Below are positions 63,701 through 64,000 of a stretch of DNA of 64,000 nucleotides, piece after piece (the stretch's first letter is position 1; the number at the start of each line of letters is the position of its first letter). Below the pieces are notes generated by a model that was not told the origin of the DNA, ran no database searches, and worked only from the letters and a program-made list of their open reading frames with translations. The stretch comes from Amblyornis subalaris (Eukaryota > Chordata > Aves > Passeriformes > Ptilonorhynchidae): assembly GCA_018881555.1 (NCBI GenBank), contig JACAXG010000112.1, positions 372,001 through 436,000 of the forward strand, written 5' to 3'. Made by a program: the position numbers and the translations under genes.

Positions 63701-64000
63701 ACTTACCTACACAGAGATTACTAATTGTATAGCACGCTAAACTGAAGAAAAAAATTTGACCAGGATTGGAAATCATCTTAGAAAGATCCATTTCTGGTGT
63801 GTTAATAAAAAATGATATTTACCACAATAACACATTACTTCACAGGATAAAGTAATAGTGACAAGGGGAAAATGGAGACTGAATCTCAAAGTCATCACCA
63901 GAATGGATTCTGGATTATCATTCTGAGAATGCCATTGTCTACAGCAATATACCTTATCAGCCACACCAAAATAATCTGCAAATTTCATGTAGATGTACTG
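60761..64000. other. AT-rich intergenic DNA downstream of SLITRK6
   Basis: No supported gene, CR1 or LTR. The short frames, including the 101-codon minus frame at 62401-62706, lack family features. Only one N (61337) occurs. Confidence 0.6.

Noticed and set aside
1..64000. CRISPR arrays, bacterial operons, tRNA or rRNA genes
   Set aside because: No regularly spaced direct repeats with unique spacers, no cloverleaf or rRNA signature was found; the content is plainly vertebrate nuclear DNA.

Overview
The window is vertebrate nuclear DNA, almost certainly from a bird. It is AT-rich and nearly gene-free, with one long intact coding region. It carries several CR1 LINE copies, some ending in the short ATTCTATG-type tail typical of avian CR1. 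It also carries LTRs of types I recognise from bird genomes. I could not assign a species.

The only gene I can support is SLITRK6 on the plus strand at the right end. Its whole 840-residue coding sequence lies in one exon (56895-59417). A probable non-coding first exon ends at a consensus splice donor at 53673/53674. The intron is about 3.2 kb and ends in a strong polypyrimidine tract and AG just before the start codon. Several AATAAA signals lie within 1.35 kb after the stop. SLITRK6 is a type I neuronal and sensory-organ membrane protein with two extracellular leucine-rich-repeat blocks. It is usually set in a gene desert, and the 53 kb upstream fits that picture.

Layout: 156-800, broken CR1 reverse-transcriptase fragment; 801-25.3 kb, AT-rich desert with one LTR-like repeat (8.8-9.45 kb) and a faint LINE relic (12.8 kb); 25.36-27.27 kb, a second copy of that repeat followed by a degenerate CR1 with its 3' end; 27.93-28.65 kb, a solo LTR with a 5-bp target duplication and an internal pentamer minisatellite; 29.5-33.9 kb, a repeat-rich block with an LTR nested inside a reversed CR1 and an unexplained coding-like relic; 36.4-36.8 kb, a GC-richer unassigned segment; 38.1, 44.2 and 49.5 kb, CR1 3' fragments; 43.0-43.6 and 46.6-47.1 kb, two related solo LTRs in opposite orientation; 52.7-60.8 kb, SLITRK6 with its probable promoter and UTRs; 60.8-64 kb, desert again.

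I found no sign of an undescribed gene system. The points most worth checking are the sharp drop in isolated N positions towards SLITRK6, the coding-like relic near 31.5-31.9 kb, the nested and solo LTRs, the small upstream ORFs in the probable 5' UTR, and a small template-switch-like hairpin near 22.95 kb. Almost all other short open frames are chance frames in AT-rich or repeat DNA.
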